In this document: positions 6,645-7,739 of the stretch, in pieces
Layout: every line of letters begins with the position of its first letter
Position numbering within the stretch: the stretch's first letter is position 1
NCBI GenBank assembly: GCA_900547085.1
Contig: URFI01000109.1
Coordinates: 1-7,739, forward strand
Reading direction: 5' to 3'
DNA: 7,739 nucleotides
Source: an uncultured Prevotella sp.
GTDB lineage: Bacteria > Bacteroidota > Bacteroidia > Bacteroidales > Bacteroidaceae
Notes under the pieces: generated by a model
The model's database searches: none
What the model saw: the letters and a program-made list of their open reading frames with translations, nothing else
What the model was told of the DNA's origin: nothing
Translations under genes and position numbers: made by a program

Positions 6645-7739
6645 TTAGAATTTCACGTTAACAGTTAAGCCATAAGCCCGTGTTGGTGGCATGGATGCCA
6701 ACTCAAAAGCTTGCGCGTAATCGTTTCTTGAGAACGCACCCTCCGGGTTGATGGGGGCGGCTTTATAGAAATAGAATAGGTCTCTGCCTACCAAGGACAC
6801 CTTGACATACTTGATTGGCATGTGTGCGAACCATGCCTGTGGCAGGATGTAACCTAATGATAGTTCGCGCATCTTGACGTATGTTCCTTTGTGCATGAAT
6901 GCTTCCATGATGCCCTCTGGTCCTGCTATGTTAGTCCAATAGGTTTCAGCATTGAGCCCTACATTGTTTTTCTTTCCGTCGGCCGTCACACCGTCCACGA
7001 TAATTTGCTCTCCTTGCTGTCGGCCGTAGATGGTTTTTGCAGCCGTACCCTGCTGACACGCGTAATTGTCTGTGCTTGAGATAAAGTCGCCACCCATGCG
7101 TATATCTACCAACGATGACAGCACAAGATCCTTATATCTCAACATGTTACCTATGGAGCCAGTCCAATCGGGCTGTATGTTACCGATAACTTTATCAGAC
7201 ACAGACTCTGGCAAACCTTTGTCGTTGACAACGATTTGTCCTGCCTCATTGCGTTTGTAAGCTTTACCAATGATGTTGCCATATTTCTTCCCGGTCTCTA
7301 CAACCACCTTGCCTGCCCGCGTTGCGCCCAGTTCGTAACGCGAGATCTCGCTGTCGAGCATAACACATTCCGTACGATTCAATCCCCAGTTGAGGTTGAT
7401 GTCCCAATTCCAATCTTTGGCTTTCAAGGGCGTTGCGTTAACCATCAACTCATAGCCGTGGCTTTTGATTTCTCCTGCATTGATGAACTTAGACGAGTAT
7501 CCTGACGAACCAGGCATGTCTACTCCAAGTATTTGGTTTTTAGTTGAAGTAGTATAATAGGTGAAATCTACAGACAGACGATTGTCAAAGAAATGGGCTT
7601 CTGTGCCAAGTTCTGCCGACGTGGTCGATTCTGGCTTCAGATTATCCAACGCTTTCGACTTGCTGAGATACTGCTTTAAAATGCCAGGGTTGGTTTTATC
7701 ACCGTTCGCATCTATTTTTTGCCCCGTTGTCCATAGGTA
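6645..7739 (-). CDS. SusC/RagA-family TonB-linked outer-membrane receptor, C-terminal part
   Basis: The frame is open from the window edge to a TAA at 6645-6647, giving the last 364 residues of a protein normally near 1000 residues; a TTG at 7647-7649 is internal, not the start. The sequence is alternating beta-strand and loop, as in a 22-strand TonB-dependent barrel: ESTTSAELGTEAHFFDNRLS, VDFTYYTTSTKNQILG, NAGEIKSHGYELMVNATPLK, then the family hallmark YVKMRELSLGY (about 6850-6880), KVSLVGRDLFYF, and the C-terminal PPTRAYGLTVNVKF. The final Phe is the usual outer-membrane insertion signal. It forms the channel through which the SusD-captured ligand is pulled, driven by TonB-ExbBD. The signal peptide, carboxypeptidase-like domain and plug lie beyond the window. 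It is the upstream gene of the operon with the susD-like gene. Confidence 0.95.
   Translation of the reverse strand, partial: YLWTTGQKIDANGDKTNPGILKQYLSKSKALDNLKPESTTSAELGTEAHFFDNRLSVDFTYYTTSTKNQILGVDMPGSSGYSSKFINAGEIKSHGYELMVNATPLKAKDWNWDINLNWGLNRTECVMLDSEISRYELGATRAGKVVVETGKKYGNIIGKAYKRNEAGQIVVNDKGLPESVSDKVIGNIQPDWTGSIGNMLRYKDLVLSSLVDIRMGGDFISSTDNYACQQGTAAKTIYGRQQGEQIIVDGVTADGKKNNVGLNAETYWTNIAGPEGIMEAFMHKGTYVKMRELSLGYILPQAWFAHMPIKYVKVSLVGRDLFYFYKAAPINPEGAFSRNDYAQAFELASMPPTRAYGLTVNVKF

Noticed and set aside
1..7739. CRISPR array, IS element, tRNA/rRNA, defence cassette
   Set aside because: No regularly spaced repeats, transposase or integrase motifs, or tRNA-like cloverleaf were seen, and the HerA-like ATPase has no defence partner.

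Overview
The window looks like chromosome of a Bacteroidales bacterium, most likely Prevotella or a close relative. The grounds are an adjacent SusC/SusD pair, a TonB-dependent receptor with the N-terminal region typical of Bacteroidetes BtuB-like proteins, promoter -7 elements of the TAnnTTTG type, weak Shine-Dalgarno signals, and moderate G+C. Every gene I can support lies on the minus strand, so the biological order runs from high to low coordinates.

Read in the direction of transcription: (1) 7739-6645, the C-terminal part of a SusC/RagA-type outer-membrane receptor, cut by the window edge. (2) 6631-5042, its SusD-like lipoprotein partner, 13 bases downstream and clearly co-transcribed, followed by a hairpin/U-tract terminator at about 4908-4868. 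(3) About 690 bases (4867-4180) with no credible gene, holding a cluster of inverted repeats around 4516-4577. (4) A good Bacteroidetes-type promoter and a possible operator, then a ROC-family regulator (4074-2872) with an intact winged-helix domain and intact ROC kinase residues. (5) A HerA-like ATPase of the YjgR/DUF853 family (2720-1152). (6) A hairpin (978-939) and a possible promoter. (7) The 5' part of a BtuB-like TonB-dependent receptor (891-1), which is split by a frameshift just after its signal sequence and runs off the window.

The likely working unit is the SusCD pair, a ligand-binding lid plus a TonB-powered channel importing an oligosaccharide or similar nutrient. The ROC protein is a plausible sugar-sensing regulator for it or for neighbouring metabolism, but that link is inference from proximity only. 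The HerA-like ATPase and the BtuB-like receptor look functionally unrelated. I see no CRISPR array, transposase, integrase, tRNA, rRNA or defence cassette. The best candidates for a second look are the frameshift in the receptor next to a perfect 10-bp inverted repeat, and the gene-free, repeat-bearing stretch between susD and the ROC gene.
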